64,000 nucleotides of DNA from Pseudocitrobacter cyperus (GTDB taxonomy: Bacteria; Pseudomonadota; Gammaproteobacteria; Enterobacterales; Enterobacteriaceae), in NCBI RefSeq assembly GCF_039889165.1, contig NZ_JAYMYY010000005.1, positions 124,001 to 188,000 of the forward strand. Reading direction: 5' to 3'. This document shows positions 1-7,760 of the stretch, piece by piece (positions within the stretch are counted from its first letter, which is position 1; each line of letters opens with the position of its first letter). Position numbers and translations under genes: made by a program. The notes under the pieces were generated by a model that was given only the letters and a program-made list of their open reading frames with translations, made no database searches and was not told where the DNA came from.

Positions 1-647
1 CCATTGTTTTCCTGGTGCGTAAGGGCAATCCGAAACAGATTCATGACTGGAACGACCTGGTGAAGCCTGGCGTATCTGTCATCACGCCGAACCCGAAAAG
101 CTCCGGCGGCGCGCGCTGGAACTACCTTGCTGCATGGGGTTATGCGCTGCACCACAACAACGGCGACCAGGCTAAAGCGCAGGATTTCGTTAAATCGCTG
201 TTTAAAAACGTTGAAGTGCTTGATTCCGGCGCGCGCGGCGCAACTAACACCTTTGTTGAACGTGGGATCGGCGATGTGCTGATTGCGTGGGAAAACGAAG
301 CGCTGCTGGCGACTCATGAGCTGGGCAAAGATAAATTCGAAATCGTTACCCCGAGCGAGTCGATTCTGGCAGAGCCAACCGTCTCTGTGGTCGACAAAGT
401 GGTGGATAAGAAGGGGACTCAGGCCGTTGCCGAAGCCTATCTGAAGTATCTGTACTCACCGGAAGGTCAGGAGATCGCAGCGAAAAACTTCTATCGCCCG
501 CGTGACCCGGAAGTGGCGAAGAAGTATGAAAACGCGTTCCCGAAACTGAAACTGTTCACCATCGACGAAGAGTTTGGCGGCTGGGCGAAAGCGCAACAGA
601 CCCACTTCTCTAACGGCGGTACGTTCGACCAGATCAGTAAACGCTAA
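1..647 (+). CDS. sbp: Periplasmic sulfate-binding protein, 3' part
   Basis: This is the C-terminal two thirds (about 215 residues) of the sulfate-binding protein of the CysUWA ABC transporter. The family is normally about 329 residues, so the 5' end lies outside the window. The reading frame is open from base 3 with no start codon needed. Residues such as SSGGARWNYLAAWGYA and the ending GGTFDQISKR are those of E. coli Sbp. In the family the protein captures sulfate or thiosulfate in the periplasm for the inner-membrane permease and belongs to the CysB regulon. No regulatory region is visible because the promoter is off-window. A strong terminator follows at 666-693. Confidence 0.96.
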   Translation, partial: IVFLVRKGNPKQIHDWNDLVKPGVSVITPNPKSSGGARWNYLAAWGYALHHNNGDQAKAQDFVKSLFKNVEVLDSGARGATNTFVERGIGDVLIAWENEALLATHELGKDKFEIVTPSESILAEPTVSVVDKVVDKKGTQAVAEAYLKYLYSPEGQEIAAKNFYRPRDPEVAKKYENAFPKLKLFTIDEEFGGWAKAQQTHFSNGGTFDQISKR

Positions 648-665
648 TAATATTCAGAGCGTAAG

Positions 666-693
666 AGCCCGGTGAATTTTACCGGGCTTTTTT
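666..693 (+). terminator. Rho-independent terminator of sbp
   Basis: The stem AGCCCGGT / ACCGGGCT is perfect over 8 bp, has a 7-nt loop and runs straight into six T residues. It starts 18 bases after the sbp stop codon. Confidence 0.93.
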
Positions 694-748
694 ATTTGTC
701 ACGATTATGCGGTACCCTTGCCCCTCACTGAACTACAGGGAACGCACA

Positions 749-1498
749 ATGAAAAAAGCGGGTTATCTCATTCTGGCAATTATCGTCATTGCTCTCGCGG
801 CGGGCGCAGCCTGGTGGAAGTGGGCCGGAAATCCGAACGCGCTGCGTACCATCGTGCTTGACCAGTGTCTCCCCAATCAGCTACTGCATCAGGATCCTGC
901 GCCGTGCGCTGACGTCAACCCGGATGCCGGATATGTCGTTTTCAAAGACCGCAACGGCCCGCTGCAATATCTGCTGATGCCCACTTATCGTATTAATGGT
1001 ACGGAAAGCCCGCTGCTGCTGGAGCCGTATACGGCGAATTTTTTCTGGCTGGCCTGGCAGGCGCGTAGCTTTATGAGCCAGAAATACGGCCGTGAGATCC
1101 CCGATAGCGCCGTATCGCTGGCAATCAACTCGCGCAGTGGCCGCACGCAAAACCACTTCCATATTCATATCTCCTGCCTGCGTAGCGATATTCGCATGCA
1201 GCTTGACCAGAATATGGCGAAAATCAGCACCCGCTGGTTGCCGCTACCCGGTGGCCTGCGGGGTCATGAATATCTGGCGCGTCGCGTAACCGAAAGCGAA
1301 CTGGTAAAAAGCAGCCCCTTCATGATGCTGGCGGAAGAGGTGCCTGACGCGCGCGATCATATGGGCAGCTATGCGCTGGCGATGGTGCGATTAAGCGATG
1401 AAAGCTTTGTCCTGCTGGCAACACAGCGCAATTTGCTGGCGCTAAACCGCGCGTCTGCCGAGGAAATTCAGGATCATCAATGTGATATTCTGAAGTAA
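749..1498 (+). CDS. cdh: CDP-diacylglycerol pyrophosphatase
   Basis: Hydrolyses CDP-diacylglycerol to CMP and phosphatidate in phospholipid turnover; called ushB in Salmonella. The 249-residue product begins MKKAGYLILAIIVIALAAGA, an uncleaved-type N-terminal membrane anchor, and is close to E. coli Cdh (about 251 residues) throughout. The motif QNHFHIHISC (HxHxH) is the HIT-like catalytic site of the family. I chose the ATG at 749 over an in-frame ATG at 707 because AGGG lies at 737-740 and the E. coli start aligns there. It follows sbp, as in E. coli, but is then separated from tpiA by an extra transporter gene. Confidence 0.93.
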   Translation: MKKAGYLILAIIVIALAAGAAWWKWAGNPNALRTIVLDQCLPNQLLHQDPAPCADVNPDAGYVVFKDRNGPLQYLLMPTYRINGTESPLLLEPYTANFFWLAWQARSFMSQKYGREIPDSAVSLAINSRSGRTQNHFHIHISCLRSDIRMQLDQNMAKISTRWLPLPGGLRGHEYLARRVTESELVKSSPFMMLAEEVPDARDHMGSYALAMVRLSDESFVLLATQRNLLALNRASAEEIQDHQCDILK

Positions 1499-1571
1499 CC
1501 CTACCTGTTCTGGCGTTTACCTGACTCGTCTGCCGTCGTATTCTTGCTGAAAAAAACGACAGGAGTCAGGT

Positions 1572-2876
1572 ATGTCGCTCTGGTTTTCCCATCCTCTTTT
1601 CCTTCCATCGCTCATTGTTGGCATTACCATCATCCTCTGGGCGACATCGCTGTTGCCTGAATTTATCACTGCGCTTTTATTCTTCACTGTCGCGATGGCG
1701 GCGAAAATCGCCCCGCCGGAGGTGATTTTCGGCGGCTTTGCCTCATCGGCGTTCTGGCTGGTATTTAGCGGCTTTGTGCTTGGCGTAGCGATTCGCAAAA
1801 CGGGGCTTGCCGACCGGGCGGCGAGGGCGCTGTCGGCAAGACTGACCGATTCCTGGCTGCGCATGGTGGCGAGCGTGGTCTTGCTGAGTTATGCGCTGGC
1901 GTTTGTGATGCCCTCAAACATGGGGCGAATCGCGCTGCTGATGCCGATAGTCGCGGCGATGGCCTCGCGCGCGGGCATCAAAGAGGGCACGCGGTCATGG
2001 TATGGACTGGCGCTGGCGGTCGGTTTCGGCACGTTCCAGCTTTCCGCGACTATCCTGCCCGCCAACGTCCCTAACCTGGTGATGAGCGGCGCGGCGGAGG
2101 GCGCGTGGGGTATTCATCTGAACTATCTACCCTATCTGTTGCTGCACACGCCGGTGCTCGGCTGGTTGAAGGGAGCGCTGCTGATTGCGCTGATTTGCTG
2201 GTTATTCCCGGGAAAACCGCAGCCGCCAAAAGAGATTGAGGCAACCCCGCCGATGAGTGCGGCAGAGAAGCGCCTGGCCTGGCTGCTGGCGATTGTGTTA
2301 ACTCTGTGGGTGACAGAGAGTTGGCATGGCATTGGCCCGGCGTGGACAGGGCTGGCGGCGGCGTGCGTGACGTTACTGCCGCGTGTCGGGTTTATCAGCG
2401 GCGAGGAGTTCTCGGCGGGAGTAAACATCCGTACCTGTATCTACGTGGCTGGCATCCTCGGGTTGGCTATCACCGTGACGCAGACGGGCATCGGCGATGC
2501 CGTCGGCGAAGCGCTGTTGCGCGTGATGCCGCTTGACCCTGAACGCCCGTTCACCAGTTTCCTGGCCCTGACGGGGATCACTACCGCGCTCAACTTCATA
2601 ATGACCGCCAACGGCGTGCCCGCTCTCTACACTACCTTTGCGCAAAGTTTTGCTGAAGCGACAAACTTCCCGCTGTTGAGCGTCATTATGATTCAGGTAC
2701 TGGGGTATTCCACGCCGCTTCTGCCGTATCAGGCGTCGCCGATTGTGGTGGCGATGGCGTTAGGAAAGGTGCCTGCAAAGGCGGGGATGATGCTGTGTCT
2801 GGCCCTGGCGGCGGCGAGTTATCTGCTGCTGTTGCCGCTGGATTATCTTTGGTATCAGGTGCTGGGTAAATTGTGA
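1572..2876 (+). CDS. DASS/SLC13-type anion transporter
   Basis: A 434-residue, strongly hydrophobic protein with about 11-12 predicted membrane segments. The overall pattern is that of divalent anion:sodium symporters (SLC13/NadC-like permeases). It has long hydrophobic stretches (for example residues 17-50 and 60-80), an internal VMPSNMGRIALLMPIVAAM segment resembling the conserved Asn/Thr substrate loop, and a second loop ITTALNFIMTANGVPALY in the C-terminal half. Such proteins import dicarboxylates, citrate, sulfate or related anions; the substrate here cannot be told. AGGAG at 1561-1565 supports the ATG. E. coli has no gene between cdh and tpiA, so this is accessory at this locus. It ends at a long palindrome, 2883-2917, and faces tpiA. 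Confidence 0.8.
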   Translation: MSLWFSHPLFLPSLIVGITIILWATSLLPEFITALLFFTVAMAAKIAPPEVIFGGFASSAFWLVFSGFVLGVAIRKTGLADRAARALSARLTDSWLRMVASVVLLSYALAFVMPSNMGRIALLMPIVAAMASRAGIKEGTRSWYGLALAVGFGTFQLSATILPANVPNLVMSGAAEGAWGIHLNYLPYLLLHTPVLGWLKGALLIALICWLFPGKPQPPKEIEATPPMSAAEKRLAWLLAIVLTLWVTESWHGIGPAWTGLAAACVTLLPRVGFISGEEFSAGVNIRTCIYVAGILGLAITVTQTGIGDAVGEALLRVMPLDPERPFTSFLALTGITTALNFIMTANGVPALYTTFAQSFAEATNFPLLSVIMIQVLGYSTPLLPYQASPIVVAMALGKVPAKAGMMLCLALAAASYLLLLPLDYLWYQVLGKL

Positions 2877-2882
2877 GTTTTT

Positions 2883-2917
2883 CCCCTCACCCTCTCCTTG
2901 CAGGAGAGGGTGAGGGG
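2883..2917. repeat. Dispersed palindrome, copy 1 (CCCCTCACCC family)
   Basis: A perfect 15-bp inverted repeat, CCCCTCACCCTCTCC and its complement, surrounds a 5-nt loop (TTGCA). It sits between the convergent transporter gene and tpiA, where it could end transcription from both sides, although no T run follows. Related copies occur at 50963-51073 and 63175-63230, so it is part of a repeat family and not a one-off terminator. Confidence 0.8.
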
Positions 2918-2926
2918 ATAACAACA

Positions 2927-3694
2927 TTAAGCCTGTTTAGCCGCTTCTGCTGCTTTAACGATCACCGCGAAAGCGTCTGCTTTCAGGGATGCGCCGCCAA
3001 CCAGCGCGCCGTCGATGTCCGGCTGGGTGAACAGTTCTGCTGCGTTGCTCGCGTTAACGGAACCGCCGTACTGGATGATAACCTGCTGCGCGATTTTGGC
3101 GTCAGCTTTAGCAATGTGGTCACGGATGAATTTGTGAACCGCCTGAGCCTGAGCTGGGGTTGCAGATTTGCCAGTACCGATTGCCCATACGGGTTCGTAA
3201 GCGATAACCACGCCTTCGAATGCTGCTGCGCCCTGCGTTTTCAGGACTGCGTCAATCTGACGTGCGCAAACTTCTTCCGTTTTGCCCGCTTCGTTTTCTG
3301 CTTCGGTTTCACCGATGCACAGAACCGGAGTCAGACCCTGCTCTTTCAGCACAGCGAATTTTTTGGCGATCAGTTCGTCAGACTCTTTGTGGTAAGTACG
3401 ACGCTCAGAGTGACCGATGATGATGTACTGCGCGCCGACATCTTTCAGCATTTCTGCGGAGGTTTCACCGGTGAATGCGCCAGACAGGTTCAGGTCGACG
3501 TTCTGCGCGCCCAGTGCGATGTGGCTACCGGCTGCGGCATGTTTCGCCATATCGATGTACAGTTCTGGTGGTGCGATGGCTACGCCGCAGCCTGCAACGC
3601 CAGCCAGCTCTTTACGCAGGTTAGCAATCAGCTCGTTTACCATGTGGCGGCTGCCGTTCAGTTTCCAGTTACCCATCACTAAAGGATGTCGCAT
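2927..3694 (-). CDS. tpiA: Triosephosphate isomerase
   Basis: Interconverts dihydroxyacetone phosphate and glyceraldehyde 3-phosphate in glycolysis and gluconeogenesis; a cytoplasmic TIM-barrel homodimer. The 255-residue length equals E. coli TpiA. The family's catalytic set is visible: the N-terminal NWKLNG (catalytic Lys), IGHSERR (electrophilic His) and YEPVWAIGTG (catalytic Glu and the start of the flexible loop). The phosphate-binding GGS and GALVGGASL segments are present near the C-terminus. The gene is transcribed alone on the minus strand, as in E. coli, with yiiQ 112 bases upstream in the same direction. Confidence 0.98.
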   Translation of the reverse strand: MRHPLVMGNWKLNGSRHMVNELIANLRKELAGVAGCGVAIAPPELYIDMAKHAAAGSHIALGAQNVDLNLSGAFTGETSAEMLKDVGAQYIIIGHSERRTYHKESDELIAKKFAVLKEQGLTPVLCIGETEAENEAGKTEEVCARQIDAVLKTQGAAAFEGVVIAYEPVWAIGTGKSATPAQAQAVHKFIRDHIAKADAKIAQQVIIQYGGSVNASNAAELFTQPDIDGALVGGASLKADAFAVIVKAAEAAKQA

Positions 3695-3806
3695 TTTAAT
3701 TCTCCACGCTTGTTAGCGAATTAAGGAATATGGCCGCCCGGGAGGGCAGCATGGTCTGTGAATCAGTATAGAGAGTGTTCATCCTGAAGGCTTTGCTTTT
3801 TATCAT

Positions 3807-4415
3807 TTATTCGCCTCCTTCAAGATTTTCAGATAGCGCCAGCTTAATCGGTTCAACAGCGAAGGTCAGCCCTTTTTCGCCATTATCGGCGACAACATAT
3901 CGAATCGCGCCTTCGCTGGTGGTGTAGTAATGCTTTCCTTTGCCCTGAGCCAGTAGCTTTTGCAGTTTTTGCTGGCTTTGCGCTTTAGTCAGCGTAGGCG
4001 TGAACAGATGCAGCACGGCCGTCATATACTCCAGCGCTTTGGCTTTCGCCGCTTTCTGTTCAGGGCCGGGAATGGGCAGCCAGGTTATCTGCATCGACTT
4101 GATTTTCAGCGTTCCGCGCTCCAGTGCGGTGGACGCATACAGATTCTCGTTAATTTTGCTCGCCGCGCGCGTCAGATTGAGCTTGTCGCGGCTGGCGGAG
4201 ATTGAACGAAACTCACTGAGTATCAGCGTTGGGTTATCGATATTAAACCGTTCGCGGAACTGGCTGATGGAGAGATCAAAGGTAGGTGCTCCGGAGAGGA
4301 GATAGGGTGCCGTGGCATCGGGAGACTCAACGGCACAGGCGAAGCGGCCGACGCTCAGGGCGATTAAGCCTGCAAGACTCACAGAGATCCACTTCGTCAT
4401 GTTGGTCGTCCTCAT
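3807..4415 (-). CDS. yiiQ: YiiQ family periplasmic protein of unknown function
   Basis: A 202-residue protein collinear with E. coli YiiQ (about 199 residues; DUF1454). It opens with a signal peptide (TKWISVSLAGLIALSVGRFACA) and is probably exported to the periplasm. The mature part is well conserved, for example TRAASKINENLYASTALERGTLK and VADNGEKGLTFAVEPIKLALSE. Two starts are possible: the ATG at 4415 has GGAG only 3 nt upstream, while an ATG five codons later (4400) has GAGG 9 nt upstream; either leaves the signal peptide intact. No enzymatic function is known for the family. It lies between tpiA and yiiR, as in E. coli. Confidence 0.9.
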   Translation of the reverse strand: MRTTNMTKWISVSLAGLIALSVGRFACAVESPDATAPYLLSGAPTFDLSISQFRERFNIDNPTLILSEFRSISASRDKLNLTRAASKINENLYASTALERGTLKIKSMQITWLPIPGPEQKAAKAKALEYMTAVLHLFTPTLTKAQSQQKLQKLLAQGKGKHYYTTSEGAIRYVVADNGEKGLTFAVEPIKLALSENLEGGE

Positions 4416-4513
4416 ATTCTCCAGCAGACGATTAAAACGGGAACGGGCTCGCTTGTCAAAAAGAGAGGGTTTCAGGGTACACTACGCCGCATGATGAGAA
4501 TAAGGAATCAGAC

Positions 4514-4933
4514 ATGACCCTACAACAATGGTTGTTTTCAATTAAGGGCCGCATCGGTCGCCGCGACTTCTGGATCTGGATGGGAATCTGGCTGCTGGCG
4601 ATGGTGATTCTGTTCACGCTGGCTGGCGGCGAGATGCTCACTATTCAGACCGCGGCGTTTATTCTGGTTTGCCTGCTGTGGCCAACGGCGGCGGTCACGG
4701 TGAAACGCCTGCACGATCGCGGTAAATCGGGGATCTGGGCGCTGCTGATGGTGCTGGCGTGGATGCTGCTGGCAGGCAACTGGGCGATGTTGCCGGGCGT
4801 CTGGCAATGGGGCGTCGGGCGCTTCATTCCGACGCTGATTATCGTAATGATGCTGATTGACCTGGGTGCGTTTGTCGGCACCCAGGGGGAAAACAAATAC
4901 GGTAAAGATACGCAGGAAGTGAAATACCGCTGA
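4514..4933 (+). CDS. yiiR: DUF805 inner-membrane protein YiiR
   Basis: A 139-residue protein with three or four hydrophobic segments (IWLLAMVILFTLAGG, AAFILVCLLWPTAAV, ALLMVLAWMLLAGN, LIIVMMLIDLGAFVG). It has the DUF805 signature near the N-terminus (FSIKGRIGRRDFWIW) and the internal VKRLHDRGKSGIW motif. E. coli YiiR is similar in length and position. The function of DUF805 proteins is unknown. The stop codon (4931-4933) directly abuts the stop of the convergent fpr gene, leaving no spacer for a terminator. Confidence 0.9.
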   Translation: MTLQQWLFSIKGRIGRRDFWIWMGIWLLAMVILFTLAGGEMLTIQTAAFILVCLLWPTAAVTVKRLHDRGKSGIWALLMVLAWMLLAGNWAMLPGVWQWGVGRFIPTLIIVMMLIDLGAFVGTQGENKYGKDTQEVKYR

Positions 4934-5680
4934 TTACCAGTAATGCTCCGCCGTCATATGGCCTGGGCGGCGGCGCAGATGTTTGGTCATCTGGCGGGTA
5001 TCTTTCAGCAATTGCTGGGTATCACGCACCATCTGTGGATTACCACACAGCATTACGTGACTGGTTTCGGCACTCATCGGCAGCCCGATTGCTTCTTCCA
5101 GCGCACCGCTTTCAATCAATGCCGGAACACGCCCGGTGAGCGATCCCTCTACGGTTTCGCGGCTGACGACCGTCTGAATGCGCAGCTTGCCTTCGTAACG
5201 CTTTTCAAGTTCCTGCATCAACGGCAGATAGCTCAGGTCAGCAGCAAAGCGCGCAGCATGAACCAGCACAATATTCTTAAAGCGCTCTAAATCTTTTCCT
5301 TCCTGCAAAATCGACAGATACGGGCCAATTGCCGTACCGGTTGCCAGCATCCACAGGGTTTCACAGTCGGGTACTTCATCCAGCACGAAGAATCCAGCGG
5401 CTTCGCTGACGATTTGCACGTCATCACCGGGTTTAAGTGCGGCCAGACGTGGGCTCAGTTTTCCCTCTGGCACGATGACCAGATAGAACTCAAGATCGGG
5501 ATTGCCGGGGGCGTTAACGTAAGAATAGGCGCGCTGTACACGCTCGCCGTCGACATCCAGCCCCAGCTTGGCGAACTGCCCTGCGGTGAAGGGATTAACG
5601 GGGGCATGAACGGTGAGGCTAAACAGTGCATCAGTCCAGAACTGCACCTTCGTGACTTTACCTGTTATCCAGTCTGCCAT
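4934..5680 (-). CDS. fpr: Ferredoxin/flavodoxin-NADP(+) reductase
   Basis: FAD enzyme that passes electrons from NADPH to flavodoxin or ferredoxin, feeding anaerobic radical enzymes and oxidative-stress repair. The 248 residues match E. coli Fpr end to end. RAYSYVN is the FAD-binding RxYS motif, GTAIGPYLSIL is the NADP-binding region and the C-terminus is the family's HMTAEHYW. In E. coli the gene belongs to the SoxRS regulon; I did not find a convincing soxbox in the 94-base upstream gap. It lies downstream of glpX on the same strand. Confidence 0.97.
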   Translation of the reverse strand: MADWITGKVTKVQFWTDALFSLTVHAPVNPFTAGQFAKLGLDVDGERVQRAYSYVNAPGNPDLEFYLVIVPEGKLSPRLAALKPGDDVQIVSEAAGFFVLDEVPDCETLWMLATGTAIGPYLSILQEGKDLERFKNIVLVHAARFAADLSYLPLMQELEKRYEGKLRIQTVVSRETVEGSLTGRVPALIESGALEEAIGLPMSAETSHVMLCGNPQMVRDTQQLLKDTRQMTKHLRRRPGHMTAEHYW

Positions 5681-5731
5681 GATCGTCTCCTCTGCGCGTT
5701 ATTGTTCTATCTTCGCCGCGTCAGGAGAAGA

Positions 5732-5755
5732 TTTCCAGCCCTGATGGGCTGGAAA
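5732..5755 (-). terminator. Hairpin between glpX and fpr
   Basis: A perfect 10-bp stem, TTTCCAGCCC / GGGCTGGAAA, with loop TGAT lies 19 bases past the glpX stop. On the minus strand it is followed by TCTTCTCC and not a clean T run, so it may attenuate instead of fully ending transcription, or protect the glpX mRNA 3' end. Confidence 0.55.
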
Positions 5756-5774
5756 GCTCAATTGAACAAATGAT

Positions 5775-6785
5775 TTACAGGATGTGATTCTGGATCTCAG
5801 GGTCTTTGCGATCGAGATAATGAATCGACTGAATGCGGCGAATGGTACGCGATTTACCGCGGATCAGCAGCGTTTCGGTGGTGGCGATATTCCCTTTACG
5901 GCTGATGCCGTCGAGCAGGTCGCCTTTGGTGATCCCGGTGGCGGAAAAAATGACGTTGTCGCTGCGCGCCATATCATCCAGCGTCAGCACTTTCCCGGCT
6001 TCGATGCCCATTTCATGACAGCGGCGCAGTTCGTCCTCACCAATGCGACGGTTCTCTTCGCTGTCGCCTTTCACGTGATGACGCGCCAGCAGGCGGCCAT
6101 GCATATCGCCATCCAGCGCGCGGATAACCGCCGCAGAGACCACGCCTTCCGGCGCGCCGCCGATACCGTAAAGGACATCGACCTCGCTGTCCGGCATACA
6201 GGTCAGAATGGACGCCGCGACATCACCATCAGGAATGGCGAACACGCGCACACCCAGTTTCTGCAACTCGGCAATCACCGCATCGTGGCGCGGCTTCGCC
6301 AGAATGGTGACCGTCAGTTCCTCAAACGGCTTATTCAGCGCACCTGCGATGTTGCGCAGGTTCTCTTCCAGCGGCTTATTGAGGTCGATAACGCCTTTTG
6401 CGCCAGGCCCGACAATCAGCTTCTCCATGTACATATCCGGCGCGTTCAGGAAGCAGCCTTTATCGCCCACCGCCAGTACCGCCAGCGCGTTCGCCTGGCC
6501 CATCGCGGTCATACGGGTGCCTTCAATCGGGTCAACGGCGATATCCACCGCATCGCCCTTACCCGTACCGACGCTTTCGCCGATGTAGAGCATCGGTGCT
6601 TCGTCGATTTCGCCTTCGCCAATGACGATGGTGCCATCGATGTTGACCTTGTTGAGCATGATGCGCATCGCATTTACCGCCGCGCCGTCAGCGACATTTT
6701 TATCGCCGCGCCCCAGCCATTTGTAACCTGCCAGCGCCGCCGCTTCGGTAACGCGCGAAAATTCGATAGCCAGTTCTCGTCTCAT
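5775..6785 (-). CDS. glpX: Fructose-1,6-bisphosphatase class II
   Basis: Hydrolyses fructose 1,6-bisphosphate to fructose 6-phosphate in gluconeogenesis, using divalent metal. The 336-residue length is that of E. coli GlpX. Visible motifs are GEGEIDEAPML and DPIEGTRMTAMGQ, the metal- and substrate-binding signatures of the lithium-sensitive phosphatase fold. In E. coli this is the third gene of glpFKX. Here glpK and glpF are absent upstream and the next genes are an unrelated ORF and recG, so the gene must use another promoter or one within 6786-6890. This change in context is the main oddity. Confidence 0.97.
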   Translation of the reverse strand: MRRELAIEFSRVTEAAALAGYKWLGRGDKNVADGAAVNAMRIMLNKVNIDGTIVIGEGEIDEAPMLYIGESVGTGKGDAVDIAVDPIEGTRMTAMGQANALAVLAVGDKGCFLNAPDMYMEKLIVGPGAKGVIDLNKPLEENLRNIAGALNKPFEELTVTILAKPRHDAVIAELQKLGVRVFAIPDGDVAASILTCMPDSEVDVLYGIGGAPEGVVSAAVIRALDGDMHGRLLARHHVKGDSEENRRIGEDELRRCHEMGIEAGKVLTLDDMARSDNVIFSATGITKGDLLDGISRKGNIATTETLLIRGKSRTIRRIQSIHYLDRKDPEIQNHIL

Positions 6786-6890
6786 AGCAAACTCGTTTCA
6801 GAAGAAAAATTGCGCGAAGTTTAGCACAGCGGCACCAGACAGCCCTATTAATGACGGGTGTATCCTGTGTGGAAAAATTAGGGAGGCTTT

Positions 6891-7760
6891 ATGAAACGGA
6901 GAAAAGTGCAGGAGCCAACGCTGCGCGAACGATGCCGGGCCATCTTTCAGGATGAGCCGCCGGTGCAGTACGTCTGGGAGCCGGAGTTCGATTACGATAC
7001 GGAATCGTTGCGTGAGTTGGCAAAGACGCCGTGGCAGCAGATTACGGGGCATCAACTAGGCTGCTATTACGTATTAAATCTGGTTTATCACGAACCGATG
7101 CAGCCAGAACTGTTTCGCTATCTCTTTCCCCTGTGTCTTGCTGAGTGGCATGAAGTGCTGATGGATGACGGCTATGGTGATTATTTTGAAGAGTCGTTAT
7201 TGAAAGCGCTGCGACGGCCTTATCTGTGGCAAGAGATGATGGATAGCCAACAGCGTCAAAAAGTTCGTCACTTTTTGATTGAGACGATGCTGGCGCAAAT
7301 GGATAACGTCCGCAGCTTTGATCGGCATCCCTGCGGATGGCTGGCCACTTACAATGGCCTGGGCGGTGCGGCTGCGGTGATACGCGCTATCTGGACGCAG
7401 TGGTGGGCGCTGGAAACACCGGGCAGAGCCATTTGTGCGCTTCAGTACGCCGCTTACCTTATCTATCCGGAAGGTGACAATCCACTTTGGCCGGACGAGC
7501 CGCGCTTATGGTATCACCCGCTAAGCGATGAACATGCGTGGACGGCGGAAAATCGCGCGTTTTTACGCGGGGTGTTAACGCCTGATACTTTACTGGCTGG
7601 GGCTCAGGCCGCTGCCGAAAGATTGCGAGATGAACCGGAAGGCGCAATGGCAGCGCGTATCGCGAGCGACGCGCAGGAGGCTCGCGATATCATCACCATT
7701 CAAATTGAAGACCTACTGCTGGACTTGTCTCGTGCCGAGTCAGGTCACGCGTTGGAATAA
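6891..7760 (+). CDS. Uncharacterised 289-residue protein at the glpX-recG junction
   Basis: I do not recognise this protein. It is 289 residues, rich in Trp, Tyr and acidic residues, and has no signal peptide or membrane segment, so it is probably cytoplasmic and mostly helical. Distinct stretches are LCLAEWHEVLMDDGYGDYFE, NGLGGAAAVIRAIWTQWW and PLWPDEPRLWYHP. GGGAGG lies at 6882-6887, a good ribosome-binding site for the ATG. Codon use looks like the neighbours, with no obvious sign of recent foreign origin. The 3' end overlaps the convergent recG stop by 16 bases. In E. coli, recG is followed by gltS; this gene occupies that place and lies exactly at the inferred rearrangement point. Confidence 0.75.
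   Translation: MKRRKVQEPTLRERCRAIFQDEPPVQYVWEPEFDYDTESLRELAKTPWQQITGHQLGCYYVLNLVYHEPMQPELFRYLFPLCLAEWHEVLMDDGYGDYFEESLLKALRRPYLWQEMMDSQQRQKVRHFLIETMLAQMDNVRSFDRHPCGWLATYNGLGGAAAVIRAIWTQWWALETPGRAICALQYAAYLIYPEGDNPLWPDEPRLWYHPLSDEHAWTAENRAFLRGVLTPDTLLAGAQAAAERLRDEPEGAMAARIASDAQEARDIITIQIEDLLLDLSRAESGHALE

Noticed and set aside
2883..2917. Simple bidirectional terminator instead of a repeat
   Set aside because: No T run follows on either strand, and sequence-related copies occur elsewhere in the window; repeat status explains it better, though it may still influence transcript ends.
5784..6824. Plus-strand open frame of 346 codons over glpX
   Set aside because: Antisense shadow of glpX; no ribosome site or recognised product.
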